This document shows, piece by piece, positions 9,451 through 17,333 of a stretch of 64,000 nucleotides of DNA (its first letter is position 1; every line of letters starts with the position of its first letter). Source of the DNA: Rhizobium metallidurans (GTDB taxonomy: Bacteria; Pseudomonadota; Alphaproteobacteria; Rhizobiales; Rhizobiaceae); the NCBI RefSeq assembly GCF_014196505.1, contig NZ_JACIDW010000002.1:310001-374000 (forward strand), read 5' to 3'. Below the pieces are notes generated by a model that saw only the letters and a program-made list of their open reading frames with translations, did no database searches and was not told the origin of the DNA. The translations under genes and the position numbers were made by a program.

Positions 9451-10365
9451 TCAAAGCTCCTTGCGGATATCGACGACGCGCAGGATGGCGGCGACCATCA
9501 TCAGCACGACGATCAGGAGCACCACGGCATTGGCGGCGGCGGCCGGATATTGCAGCAGCGACATCTGGTTCTTCATCATCAGCGCCACCGAGGCGCTCTG
9601 CCCGCCGGACATGACCTGCACCGTCGAGAAATCGGCCATGACGAGCGTGACGACGAAGATCGAGCCGATGGCGATGCCGGGCTTGGCGAGCGGGATGACG
9701 ACGTTCCAGAGGATCTGCCAGCCGCTGGCGCCGGCATCGCGCGCCGCCTCGAACAGCGAGCGATCGATGCGCATCAGCGTGTTGAAGATCGGCGTCACCA
9801 TGAACAGCGTGTAGAGGTGCACCATGGCGAGCACCACGGCGAAATCGGAATAGAGCAGCCATTCGATCGGCTGCGGAATGATGCCCATCTCAATCAGCGC
9901 CGAGTTGACCAGCCCGTTGCGGCCGAGCACGGGAATCCACGAAATCATGCGGATGATGTTTGATGTCATGAACGGCACGGTGCAGACCAGAAACAGGATC
10001 ATCTGCGTCGATGTGCGACGGATGTGGAAGGCGAGGAAATAGGCGACCCAGAAACCGATGAAGACAGTCAGCGCCCAGACGATGACGGTGAATTTCAGCG
10101 TGTTCAGATAGGTCTTCCACGTCACCCACGAGCCGAGCGTTTCGGTATAGTTCATCGTCAGGAAATCGGGATAGAGACCGGCGAAGTCGTAATCCCAGAA
10201 ACTGACGACGGCGATCATCAAAATCGGCAGGATGAAGAAGAAGCCGAGGATCAGGATCAGCGGCACCGCCTGCAGATAGGAGGCGGCCCACGGCGCCAGC
10301 CGAAAGCCCGGGCTGCGCACCCGCTCGGTCGTCTCGTTTGTCTCTGCTGAAGCGATCGTCGCCAT
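9451..10365 (-). CDS. ABC transporter permease (PotB-like)
   Basis: 304 residues from MATIASAETNETTERV. The start is supported by AAGGGATCAG just before the ATG; a longer frame runs into the palindromic repeat upstream and is not credible. A cytoplasmic N-terminus is followed by about six membrane segments (first: AVPLILILGFFFILPILMIA) and the EAA motif FEAARDAGASGWQILWN. It is the partner of the downstream permease in a type I importer. The repeat at 10405-10553 separates it from the binding-protein gene. Confidence 0.88.
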   Translation of the reverse strand: MATIASAETNETTERVRSPGFRLAPWAASYLQAVPLILILGFFFILPILMIAVVSFWDYDFAGLYPDFLTMNYTETLGSWVTWKTYLNTLKFTVIVWALTVFIGFWVAYFLAFHIRRTSTQMILFLVCTVPFMTSNIIRMISWIPVLGRNGLVNSALIEMGIIPQPIEWLLYSDFAVVLAMVHLYTLFMVTPIFNTLMRIDRSLFEAARDAGASGWQILWNVVIPLAKPGIAIGSIFVVTLVMADFSTVQVMSGGQSASVALMMKNQMSLLQYPAAAANAVVLLIVVLMMVAAILRVVDIRKEL

Positions 10366-10404
10366 CGCTGATCCCTTTTCCAGTTGGCATTGCGTTGCGT
10401 GACG

Positions 10405-10553
10405 CCCCCCTCTGCCCTGCCGGGCATCTCCCCCACAGGTGGGGAGATTGGCTGGGCGCAACCGCTCGCTCCACACTCATTGCTTGCGTGGGGAGCAGGC
10501 CACGGGTCGATCTCCCCCCTTGTGGGGGAGATGTCCGGCAGGACAGAGGGGGG
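10405..10553. repeat. Rhizobial intergenic palindrome (RIME-like)
   Basis: Two arms of about 33 bp, at 10405-10438 and 10521-10553, are near-perfect inverted copies (C6 TCTG...CTGCCGGGCATC against its complement), each with an inner CTCCCCC/GGGGGAG hairpin. Rhizobiaceae genomes carry many such palindromic mosaic elements between genes. Here it lies between the binding-protein and permease genes and could stabilise the upstream mRNA. The rest of 10366-10608 shows nothing else. Confidence 0.7.
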
Positions 10554-10608
10554 TAACCCACGGCAGAACCTCCCCTCCCGCGATTGGAAGGGGAGATCCC
10601 AGATCGCC

Positions 10609-11916
10609 TTAAGCCGCGATGAACTCGTTCCAGCGGCGAACCATGTAGCGGTCCTCGTCCATGACGGAGTTCCAGCACGCGACATTGCCCATGCGCCCTT
10701 CGAACGAACCACCGTCGCGCACCGCGCCGGCCTTCTCCATGACCTTGCCCTCGGGCGAAAGGATATCGCCCTGGGCGGCCTTGCCTTCGATCCAGTAGCC
10801 CCACTCGTCCGCCGTCATGAAATTCTTGGCCGTATCCATGCAGGCCGAGTAGTAGCCCTGGCGGTTGAGGTAGCCGCCGACCCAGCCGGATGTGTACCAG
10901 TTGATGTACTCGTAGGCGGCGTCGAGCTGCGCGCCCTTGAGGTGCGAGGCAAGGCCGAGACCGCCGCCCCATGAGCGGTAGCCTTCCTTGAGCGGCTGAT
11001 ACTTGCAGGCGATGCCCTTGGAGCGGACGGCGGCGACGGCGGGCGACCACATGGACTGGATGACGACCTCGCCCGACGCCATCAGGTTGACCGACTCGTC
11101 GAACGACTTCCAGAAGGCGCGGAACTGCCCGTCCTGCTTGGCCTTGATCAGGAACTCGATCGTCTTGTCGATCTCTTCCTTGGTCATGTTGCCCTTGTCG
11201 GCGTACTTGATGTTGCCCAGCGCTTCCATGATCATCGCGGCATCCATGATGCCGATCGACGGAATGTTGATGATCGAGGTCTTGCCCTTGAACTTCGGGT
11301 CCATGATATCGGCCCAGCTGGTGATATCGCGGCCGACGAGGTCGGGACGAATGCCGAGCGTATCGGCATTGTAGATCGTCGGCATCATGGTGAAGAGTTC
11401 GGTTTCGCCCTTGGCGAAGGTCTTGGCATCGGCGCTCTCGACATAGCCGACGGTATGCGGCGCGGTACCCTGCGCGATCACGCTGTCCGGCTTCAGCTTG
11501 CCGTTCTTGAACAGCGGAACGACCTTGTCGTAATATTTCAGCTTCTTCACATCCATCGGCTGGATGACGCCGGTCGGATAGACCTTCTTGAGGATCCAGT
11601 ATTCGATGTCGGCGATGTCGTAGCTGTCGGGCTGGGTGACGGCGCGCTGGGCGGCGGCGTCGGAATCGGTCGCCGTCATCTCGAGCGTGATGCCGAGGTC
11701 CTTCTTGCACTGTTCGGCGACGGCGTTGATGTTGGAAACGCCGGTGCCGAACTGGCGAAGCGTGATGTTCGACTGCGCCCAGATCGTCGGGAAGCCGGTG
11801 ATGAGCCCCGAGCCTGCGGCGGCACCAAGCGCTGCGGCACCCGTCTTAAGCAGGCCGCGGCGCGACACGCCCTTGTCCATCAGACCCTTCCCGGTGGTTT
11901 TCGTTGTATCAGTCAT
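10609..11916 (-). CDS. ABC transporter substrate-binding protein, Tat-type signal
   Basis: 435 residues, a PotD-like extracellular solute-binding protein. It captures the ligand in the periplasm for the two permeases. The N-terminus has SRRGLLK followed by a hydrophobic alanine-rich stretch, a twin-arginine signal, suggesting folded export. Mature sequence begins around SNITLRQFGTGVS. Aromatic and acidic pocket residues typical of PotD are scattered (DIADIEYWILKK, SIGIMDAAMIMEAL). Second in the operon, 34 bp after the ATPase gene. The ligand is not known; the racemase in the operon points to a hydantoin or related compound. Confidence 0.88.
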   Translation of the reverse strand: MTDTTKTTGKGLMDKGVSRRGLLKTGAAALGAAAGSGLITGFPTIWAQSNITLRQFGTGVSNINAVAEQCKKDLGITLEMTATDSDAAAQRAVTQPDSYDIADIEYWILKKVYPTGVIQPMDVKKLKYYDKVVPLFKNGKLKPDSVIAQGTAPHTVGYVESADAKTFAKGETELFTMMPTIYNADTLGIRPDLVGRDITSWADIMDPKFKGKTSIINIPSIGIMDAAMIMEALGNIKYADKGNMTKEEIDKTIEFLIKAKQDGQFRAFWKSFDESVNLMASGEVVIQSMWSPAVAAVRSKGIACKYQPLKEGYRSWGGGLGLASHLKGAQLDAAYEYINWYTSGWVGGYLNRQGYYSACMDTAKNFMTADEWGYWIEGKAAQGDILSPEGKVMEKAGAVRDGGSFEGRMGNVACWNSVMDEDRYMVRRWNEFIAA

Positions 11917-11950
11917 GTCAGTTCCCTCTGGTTTTTGTGGTAATTGATAG

Positions 11951-13039
11951 TCATGCCGAAACGCGGCCCAGGAGAACGGCGTCCTCCAGGGCCCAACTCA
12001 GGGACACCGCATCGCCGACCGATGCGGGGTTGGCGAAATAGTCGCCATCGCTGGCGATGACCGTGAAGTCATCGCTGCCCGCGCCGACCACGGTGATCTT
12101 CACCGAGGCGCCGCGATATTCGATGTTGGAGACGATACCGTTGAAGCCGAGCGTCTTGTCGGTGGCGCTGGCGAGGCGAACACGGTCGGTGCGGATGCCG
12201 ATATCGACGACCTCGCCCGCAAGCCTGCCCTCGCCCCGCACCGAAAACGTCTGCCCCTCAGGCACCTCGAGCGTCAAAACGCCGTCGCCAACGGATCTCA
12301 CGCGACCCGTCAGCACGTTGTGATCGCCCATGAACCGCGCCACGAAGGCGGTGGCAGGCTCCTCGAACACCTTGCGTGGGGTCGCCGCCTGCTCGATCTT
12401 GCCGTCGTTCATGATGACGATGATATCGGCGAGCGCCATCGCCTCTTCCTGGCTGTGCGTCACATGCACGAAGGTGATCCCCAGCGTCTTCTGCAGCTTC
12501 TTGAGCTCGGCGCGCATGCGGATCTTCAGGAACGGGTCGAGCGCCGAGAGCGGCTCGTCGAGCAGCAGCGCCTCCGGGTCGGTGATCAGAGCGCGGGCAA
12601 GCGCCACGCGCTGCTGCTGGCCGCCGGAAAGCTGCGCCGGACGCCTGTTGGCATAGGCCTCCATCTGCATCAGCTTCAGCATCTCCAGCGCCTTGGCCCG
12701 CCGCTCCTCCTTCTCCACGCCCTTCATCTTCAGGCTGAAGGCGACGTTGTCGATCAGGTCGAGATGCGGGAAGAGCGCGTAGGACTGGAACATCATCGCC
12801 GTGCCTCGCTTGGCCGGCGGAAAATCGGTGACGACGGTGTTGCCGAGGCGAATATCGCCCGACGAAATGCTCTCGTGCCCGGCGATCATCCGCAGCGTCG
12901 AGGTCTTGCCGCAGCCCGATGGTCCCAGGAAGCAGCAATAGGAGCCAGCCGGTATCTTCAGGCTGATCGCATGCACGGCGGTGGTTGCGCCATACACCTT
13001 CGAAACGGATGCTATATCGATCTCTGCCGCTTTCGACAT
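11951..13039 (-). CDS. ABC transporter ATPase (PotA-like)
   Basis: 362 residues from MSKAAEIDIASVSKVYG. GGGGAAGACAC precedes this ATG; an upstream in-frame ATG (13072) has none. Walker A (GPSGCGKTST), Q-loop (MMFQSYALFPH), signature (LSGGQQQRVALARAL), Walker B (ALLLDEPLSALD) and the switch His (VTHSQEEA) are all present. The C-terminal TOBE-type regulatory domain follows from about residue 240. It is the first gene of the transporter/racemase operon and divergent from the GntR gene. Confidence 0.93.
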   Translation of the reverse strand: MSKAAEIDIASVSKVYGATTAVHAISLKIPAGSYCCFLGPSGCGKTSTLRMIAGHESISSGDIRLGNTVVTDFPPAKRGTAMMFQSYALFPHLDLIDNVAFSLKMKGVEKEERRAKALEMLKLMQMEAYANRRPAQLSGGQQQRVALARALITDPEALLLDEPLSALDPFLKIRMRAELKKLQKTLGITFVHVTHSQEEAMALADIIVIMNDGKIEQAATPRKVFEEPATAFVARFMGDHNVLTGRVRSVGDGVLTLEVPEGQTFSVRGEGRLAGEVVDIGIRTDRVRLASATDKTLGFNGIVSNIEYRGASVKITVVGAGSDDFTVIASDGDYFANPASVGDAVSLSWALEDAVLLGRVSA

Positions 13040-13210
13040 CGTGTCTTCCCCTGTTCGAGGAAGACGATGCATTCGCCGTGCCAGTTTCCGCGAGGGAGTA
13101 TCAAGCCTCTAGGAAGATTGAGTTTTCGCCCAAAACACACGAATGACCAAAAATAGACCTCTGCATATGCTTGCACATCAAATAGGCTTTCGTCTGCAAT
13201 TTACGCAAAA

Positions 13211-13224
13211 AATCGTATACAATT
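13211..13224. promoter_or_regulatory. Candidate operator for the divergent GntR regulator
   Basis: ATCGTATACAAT is a near-palindrome centred on GTATAC in the 268-bp gap between the ABC operon and the GntR/FCD gene. FadR/FCD regulators often bind short sites of the form TnGTnnnACnA near their own gene. This match is suggestive only, and no second copy was found. Confidence 0.4.
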
Positions 13225-13307
13225 TGGCATCTGGATTGATTGCAAATTCCGTTTAACTTTCCGGCCGATTGTGGCTATCATCGACCGACCACAGGACATC
13301 CCGCTTC

Positions 13308-14021
13308 ATGAACCCGACCTCCAGCGCGCTTCCGACGCCCGACGAGCCGACAGAAACCGGCACGCGGCAGATCCGCGACGCCATTCGCGACGCGATCGTC
13401 GAACGTCGCCTGTCACCGGGAACCAAGCTGTCGGAAAGCGATGTCGGCAACCTCTTCAACGTCAGCCGCACGCTGGCGCGCGCGGCCCTGCAGGCGCTCT
13501 CCTACGAGGGGCTCGTCAGCGTCGAGAAGAACCGCGGCGCCTTCGTGGCCTACCCCTCGCCCGACGAAGCGCGCCAGATCTTCGCCGCCCGCCGGCTGAT
13601 CGAGCCCGGCATCCTGCGCGAGGCGGCGGCCAGGATCACGCAATCGCAAATTCAGCACCTCCGACAGCTGCTGCTGGAGGAGAGCCGCTTGATCGGCGAG
13701 CGTGGACAGACGGCCCGGCGCGCCGAAATCAAGGCATCCGGCGATTTTCACCTGACGCTTGCGGCGATCTCCGGCAATACGATCATGCAGCGCTTCATGG
13801 AAGAACTCGTGGCCCGCTCCTCGCTCGTCATCGCGCTCTACGGCCAGTCGACCATATCGAGCTGCGGCCACAGCGAGCATGGCGACATCGTATCGGCGAT
13901 CGAAAACAAGGATCTCGACCGCGCCTGTCACCTCATGCTGCACCACATCGCGCATATCGAGGCCGACCTCGATCTGCGCGAGCGCAAGGGACAGGGATTG
14001 AAGGAAGCGTTCGATCTTTAG
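13308..14021 (+). CDS. GntR family transcriptional regulator, FCD subfamily
   Basis: 237 residues. N-terminal winged helix with the GntR pattern (QIRDAIRDAIVERRLSPGTK, then SESDVGNLFNVSRTLARAAL at about 42-62), followed by an all-helical FCD ligand domain from about 85. Metal-binding histidines are visible in GDFHLTLAAISGN, CGHSEHGDIV and LMLHHIAHIE. Divergent from the transporter/racemase operon, which it probably controls in response to the imported compound or a breakdown product. The start at MNPTSSAL is chosen over a 13-codon longer frame. Its ribosome site (AGGA, 12 nt away) is weak, so the start is uncertain. Confidence 0.87.
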   Translation: MNPTSSALPTPDEPTETGTRQIRDAIRDAIVERRLSPGTKLSESDVGNLFNVSRTLARAALQALSYEGLVSVEKNRGAFVAYPSPDEARQIFAARRLIEPGILREAAARITQSQIQHLRQLLLEESRLIGERGQTARRAEIKASGDFHLTLAAISGNTIMQRFMEELVARSSLVIALYGQSTISSCGHSEHGDIVSAIENKDLDRACHLMLHHIAHIEADLDLRERKGQGLKEAFDL

Positions 14022-14125
14022 AGCGCGCGGCGCATCAAGGGCGCGCCCGCAACTCAGCAAAACCCGCGACCTCGATCGGGGCTCGGGCGAGACGCGACCG
14101 CCGTAGCGGCCGCGTCATCGTAAAA

Positions 14126-14509
14126 TCAACCGCGCGAGCGGCGTTCGTCGGGAACGGCGGCAACGGCCACGATATCGGGCGTTCCGGTCGCATGCAGGCG
14201 CTTGCGCACCAGCACGCCCATGACGCGGGCGGCGGTGGAAAACGTCATCTGGTCGAGCGGGCCTTCGCCCTCCCAGGGTTTCGTCAGTCGCTCGGTCACG
14301 GCACCGACGATATTCATCGGCACGATGTCGTCGCACTGGCGCATGGCCTCGAAGACGCTGCTGATCGGAACAACCCGGCCTTCGAACGTGACGATCGGTT
14401 CGGTCAGTTCCGTATCCCACTCTTCAAACGCATAAAGAGCATCGCGAAAGAGCTCTTGAAGGGTGAACGGGGCGTGCCCATTGTGAAGTGGCGGCAAGGC
14501 ATTCGACAT
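14126..14509 (-). CDS. Hypothetical protein
   Basis: 127 residues from MSNALPPLHNGHAPFTL. GAGGAG lies 6 nt before this ATG, which rules out the longer frame. It has a helical N-terminal half (LQELFRDALYAFEEWDTELT), IVPMNIVGAVTERLTKPWEG in the middle and a charged end. No signal peptide, membrane segment or catalytic motif. It converges with the GntR gene, about 100 bp apart. I do not recognise the family. Confidence 0.6.
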   Translation of the reverse strand: MSNALPPLHNGHAPFTLQELFRDALYAFEEWDTELTEPIVTFEGRVVPISSVFEAMRQCDDIVPMNIVGAVTERLTKPWEGEGPLDQMTFSTAARVMGVLVRKRLHATGTPDIVAVAAVPDERRSRG

Positions 14510-14682
14510 GTCTGTCTCCTCTTTGCAGGGATAAAGCCAATTCCTCCTCATCGGTCCGCACTAACGCCGGAAGCAGAACTCAGGTTCCCGGCAGGACCGA
14601 ATAACACGATCGATGTTATAGTGTAATATACGCGTGATAAAGCGCTTTTCTGCCCCGGCCTGGCGAGCGCGGCGGCCGCAAA

Positions 14683-14725
14683 AAGATAAGCCGTTGATAT
14701 TCAAAGGAATATCAACGGCAATCTT
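14683..14725 (-). terminator. Terminator of the SIMPL-domain gene
   Basis: A perfect 13-bp stem (14690-14702 with 14707-14719) around a 4-nt loop, extended by AAGAT/ATCTT outer arms. Read on minus it is followed by TTATCTTTTT. It lies 35 bp after the SIMPL gene stop. The rest of the 250-bp gap (14510-14759) shows no gene. Confidence 0.75.
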
Positions 14726-14759
14726 TTGGTAACTTAAATTAACGGATATGGGCGCCGCG

Positions 14760-15503
14760 CTACTGCGCGATCGCGAATGTAACGTTGACGCTGATGTTGT
14801 AGCTGCTTTCGCCACCCTGGATCGGCACGCCCGCATCGGCCTCCGTCTTCATCATCGCCGCCCGCATGACGGGCATCGGCTGCGGCCGCGGACCGCTTTC
14901 GTTGATCTCGATGACGTTGCCGAGCTTGACGCCGGCGGCGGACGCAAGCGTCTTGGCCCGCGCGACGGCATCGGCCACCGCGTTCTTGCGCGCTTCTTCC
15001 ATGGCGCTGTCGGGCTTGTCATTGGTGAACTGGATATCGCCACCCTGGTTGACACCGAGCGTCACCGACTGGTCGATGATCCCGCCGAGCTTCGAGAGAT
15101 CGCGCACCCGGACCGTCAGCGTGTTGGAGACCTGGTAGCCGATGAGCTCGGGCGGCAGCTGCTGCCCGTCCGTCCCCTGCGGATAGCGATATTGCGGCTG
15201 CACGGAAAAGCCCGATGTCTGCAGGTCGCGCTCGGCGATGCCGGCCTTCTTCAGCGCCGCGAGCACGTCGCTCATCGCCTTGTTGTTACCGTCGAGCGCC
15301 TCGCGCGCGGTCTTCTCCTGCTTGACGACGGAGAAGGTCAGGACAGCCATGTCGGGCGCCATCGTGGCCCGCCCCTCGCCGATCACGCTGATGACCGCCT
15401 GGCGCGGCGCATCGGCCGCGAACGCCGACACAGAGGCGGCGGCAAGCACCGGCAGGCTGAAAAGGAGACCGGCGGCAAAGCTTTTGGTATTCGGCAATGG
15501 CAT
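14760..15503 (-). CDS. SIMPL domain (DUF541, YggE-like) periplasmic protein
   Basis: 247 residues with a signal peptide (SFAAGLLFSLPVLAAASVSAFA). The mature part matches the SIMPL fold: VISVIGEGRATMAPDMAVL at its start, ALKKAGIAERDLQTSGFSVQPQY in the middle, and AVADAVARAKTLASAAGVKLG near the end. YggE-type members are linked to oxidative-stress tolerance in E. coli; the biochemical activity is unknown. CGGAGTG precedes the ATG. Monocistronic, with its own strong terminator. Confidence 0.85.
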   Translation of the reverse strand: MPLPNTKSFAAGLLFSLPVLAAASVSAFAADAPRQAVISVIGEGRATMAPDMAVLTFSVVKQEKTAREALDGNNKAMSDVLAALKKAGIAERDLQTSGFSVQPQYRYPQGTDGQQLPPELIGYQVSNTLTVRVRDLSKLGGIIDQSVTLGVNQGGDIQFTNDKPDSAMEEARKNAVADAVARAKTLASAAGVKLGNVIEINESGPRPQPMPVMRAAMMKTEADAGVPIQGGESSYNISVNVTFAIAQ

Positions 15504-15573
15504 TGTTTCACTCCGCGATTGTGACTTACCGATCCCTCTTGCCGTTTGATTGTGAAGCTATTGCGGCAATGAC

Positions 15574-15602
15574 TTGTGACCGCTCTTAATTTGCGTTAGA
15601 CG
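15574..15602 (+). promoter_or_regulatory. Candidate promoter of tRNA-Ile2
   Basis: TTGTGA and TAGACG separated by 17 bp, ending 53 bp before the tRNA. Spacing fits a housekeeping sigma promoter; the -10 match is moderate. Confidence 0.35.
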
Positions 15603-15655
15603 CAACGAGCACCGGCGAACCATTGCGCCGCTGCCAGGCGCCGTCACAGTCGCCA

Positions 15656-15731
15656 GGGCCTGTAGCTCAATGGTTAGAGCCGGCGGCTCATAACCGCTTG
15701 GTTGGGGGTTCGAGTCCCTCCGGGCCCACCA
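15656..15731 (+). tRNA. ileX: tRNA-Ile2 (anticodon CAU, read as LAU after lysidine modification)
   Basis: 76 nt including the encoded CCA. The acceptor stem GGGCCTG pairs with the 3' GGGCCC region. The D-arm is TAGCTCAATGGTTAGAGC, the anticodon loop CTCATAA is on a GGCGG/CCGCT stem, and the T-arm is GGGGGTTCGAGTCCCTC. The anticodon arm and variable loop (GGCTCATAACCGCTTGGT) match E. coli ileX closely and differ from elongator Met tRNA, so I call Ile2. The prophage has inserted 48 bp after its 3' end, inside its terminator. Confidence 0.9.
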
Positions 15732-15742
15732 TTTATTTCAAA

Positions 15743-15776
15743 GGCTTAGCAGGAATTTACGCAGTTCCGCTAAGCC
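15743..15776 (+). terminator. tRNA-Ile2 terminator, split by the prophage
   Basis: GGCTTAGC (15743-15750) pairs perfectly with GCTAAGCC (15769-15776), with an inner GGAA/TTCC pair. The T-rich tail that should follow (CTTTTGCGTTTT) is now found beyond the other end of the prophage, at 55078 onward. Joining the two flanks restores a stem followed directly by the T run. Confidence 0.75.
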
Positions 15777-15778
15777 CT
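15774..15778. repeat. Target-site duplication, copy at phage right end
   Basis: GCCCT immediately outside the TGT terminus at 15779. The identical pentamer flanks the other terminus (55075-55079). Five bp is the duplication length made by Mu-type transposases. Confidence 0.85.
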
Positions 15779-15830
15779 TGTAGCCGGACGCGAATTTTCG
15801 GAATTTTGACACGCAAGTCTGGAATTATCA
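15779..15830. other. Phage right end, transposase-binding candidates
   Basis: Inward of the TGT terminus are CGGAATTTTGACACG and CTGGAATTATCA. The pattern TTTGACAC, eight bases, GGAAT (15805-15825) recurs in inverted orientation at the other end (55050-55069), as expected for shared sites recognised by one transposase. Confidence 0.5.
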
Positions 15831-15844
15831 TTTTTCTAAAGAGG

Positions 15845-15865
15845 GCTTCAAAGTTGCTTTGAAGC
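15845..15865 (-). terminator. Terminator at the phage right end
   Basis: A perfect 9-bp stem GCTTCAAAG / CTTTGAAGC with a 3-nt loop, 24 bp past the stop of the last phage gene. On minus it is followed by CCTCTTTAG, a modest T run. Confidence 0.6.
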
Positions 15866-15888
15866 TGACCTGAGCCCGCCGCATCCGT

Positions 15889-16620
15889 TTAGTTTGCGTC
15901 GACGGTAACTACGGCCTCTGCAATAGGGTCATAATCGCAGGTATAGGTGACACGCTTCCAAGCTCCGAAGCCGTTCTGCATCTTGGCCTTGTCCCCGATC
16001 AGGGTGACGACACCGCGCTTCTGATCTTTCCAGCGGTACTTTGCAAACTTCGGCTCGAACGTACCATCCGTCCACTGGAAATCCCACTTCGCAAGTTTCT
16101 CAATAAATTCCGGGCACCGCACCGAGGCGCCGATCCACGCCTTCTCCCCCCAGCACTGAAGATCCTGTCTGCATTTTTCTGCTTCGGCTTTCTCGGCGAC
16201 CGCTTTCTCGGCCTCTGCTCGGGCCGCTGATTCTTTCTCAGCGGCGGCAACGCGGGCGGCCTCCTTGGCTGAGGCTTTGTCCTCAGCGGTTCGAGCGGCG
16301 GCTTTAGCAGCGGCTGCGGCATCATCATCAGCCTTCTTTTTGGCTAACAGAGCACCTTTCTGTTGCGCCCAAGCGGCAGGCTCATTAATGCCGGCCTCTT
16401 TCGCCAGACGCTGATCAGTGGCGCTTTCGAAGCCCAGCGAGCGCGCCTCGCGATCGGCGTCGATCGTTAACGCCACTAGAATCGCAATCAGAGCGCAGAA
16501 GCCAAGCCCAGCCCGCTTCAGCCGCATGTTCCTCCGTTTCCAAGAAAACGGGATCGCGAGAATGGACCACGCGATATAGAGAACGAGTATTACAATCGAC
16601 AAAGCTAAGGCAGTCTGCAT
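15889..16620 (-). CDS. Membrane-anchored coiled-coil protein, right-end cargo gene
   Basis: 243 residues from MQTALALSIVILVL, with GGGGGGC just upstream. Two N-terminal membrane segments (about 3-25 and 36-55) are followed by an alanine/lysine/glutamate-rich coiled coil (about 85-150). The C-terminal globular domain has paired cysteines (EKCRQDLQCWG, SVRCPEF, VTYTCDYD) and aromatic blocks (KWDFQWTDGTF, AKYRWKDQKRG). It lies after the tail-fibre operon terminator and before the phage end, where Mu carries accessory genes. Its AT content looks higher than its neighbours. No known phage structural role fits; superinfection exclusion or another lysogenic-conversion role is a guess. Confidence 0.75.
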   Translation of the reverse strand: MQTALALSIVILVLYIAWSILAIPFSWKRRNMRLKRAGLGFCALIAILVALTIDADREARSLGFESATDQRLAKEAGINEPAAWAQQKGALLAKKKADDDAAAAAKAAARTAEDKASAKEAARVAAAEKESAARAEAEKAVAEKAEAEKCRQDLQCWGEKAWIGASVRCPEFIEKLAKWDFQWTDGTFEPKFAKYRWKDQKRGVVTLIGDKAKMQNGFGAWKRVTYTCDYDPIAEAVVTVDAN

Positions 16621-16717
16621 TTCGCCCCCCGGCAACTAATGAGTTCGCTCTAGTGGTAAGATGCAAAATCAACCCTGCATAGGTCCATTCTGCTCGATGA
16701 ATTAGACACCCAATCGA

Positions 16718-16742
16718 AACGCCCGGCTCATCACCGGGCGTT
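16718..16742 (-). terminator. Terminator of the late tail operon
   Basis: AACGCCCGG / CCGGGCGTT with a 7-nt loop, 35 bp after the tail fibre assembly gene. The minus-strand tail reads TTTCG. It separates late genes from the right-end cargo gene. Confidence 0.65.
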
Positions 16743-16777
16743 GGGTCTTCCTCGATCCTGATATGACCTCTCTCGGA

Positions 16778-17329
16778 TTACCAATTGATTGAGGTAACGG
16801 TCTCTTCCGAGGTTGCAGTAGTGACCTGGGCGGTCAATCCTTCAAGCTTTGCTTGGCACGTCACTACGTGCATTTTTCCATCCGATCCGGCCTGTTGGAT
16901 CTGCTCGGCGGAATGCATGCGGAAGGCCCAAATGCCAGCGTCGTCCTCGCACCAGAACGGTGTCGCCCAACCCTGCGTTAGTTCCGGCAACAAGCTGGCC
17001 GTCACACTGCCCATCATATTGATCTGATCTGTAACGCCACTCGGATACGTGTGCCGGGAGCCAAGGGCAGATGACAAATAACCGCCCACAATCGCCGCAG
17101 CACAATCCGCTGTGAGAGTGGCGATCCTCGCTGCCTTCAAATCGTCGATGAGCGGCGCGGGAGGAGCACTAAAAACGCCCTCCATATATGTCCATCCCAC
17201 ATCAACTTCTGAAATCGCAGCAACAAACTCCGCCGCCACCTCGGGAACATAGATTTCCTCAACATTGAACTCCTCGGGAAGGTCGATGACCTCAACGATA
17301 GTCCCGTCGATCACTCGTGCGTAAATCAT
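16778..17329 (-). CDS. Tail fibre assembly-type protein (Mu gpU-like position)
   Basis: 183 residues from MIYARVIDGTIVEV; GGTGAG lies before the ATG. An upstream open frame of 196 codons is an artefact of the repetitive fibre gene. The N-terminus (VIDLPEEF, EIYVPEVAAEFV, VDVGWTYMEGVFSAP) is the usual start of small proteins following phage fibre genes, ending in a PPAPL linker and a helical middle. The C-terminal half (TQGWATPFWCEDDAGIWAFR) recalls DUF4376-type domains. It lies 4 bp after the fibre gene and is probably a fibre chaperone or distal fibre subunit. Confidence 0.7.
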   Translation of the reverse strand: MIYARVIDGTIVEVIDLPEEFNVEEIYVPEVAAEFVAAISEVDVGWTYMEGVFSAPPAPLIDDLKAARIATLTADCAAAIVGGYLSSALGSRHTYPSGVTDQINMMGSVTASLLPELTQGWATPFWCEDDAGIWAFRMHSAEQIQQAGSDGKMHVVTCQAKLEGLTAQVTTATSEETVTSINW

Positions 17330-17333
17330 GTTC

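Noticed and set aside
15656-15731. Elongator tRNA-Met
   Set aside because: The anticodon arm and variable loop match ileX, not elongator Met.
15656-15776. tRNA as an attB site for an integrase
   Set aside because: No integrase gene, no duplicated tRNA 3' end at the other boundary, and the phage has a DDE transposase with a 5-bp duplication.
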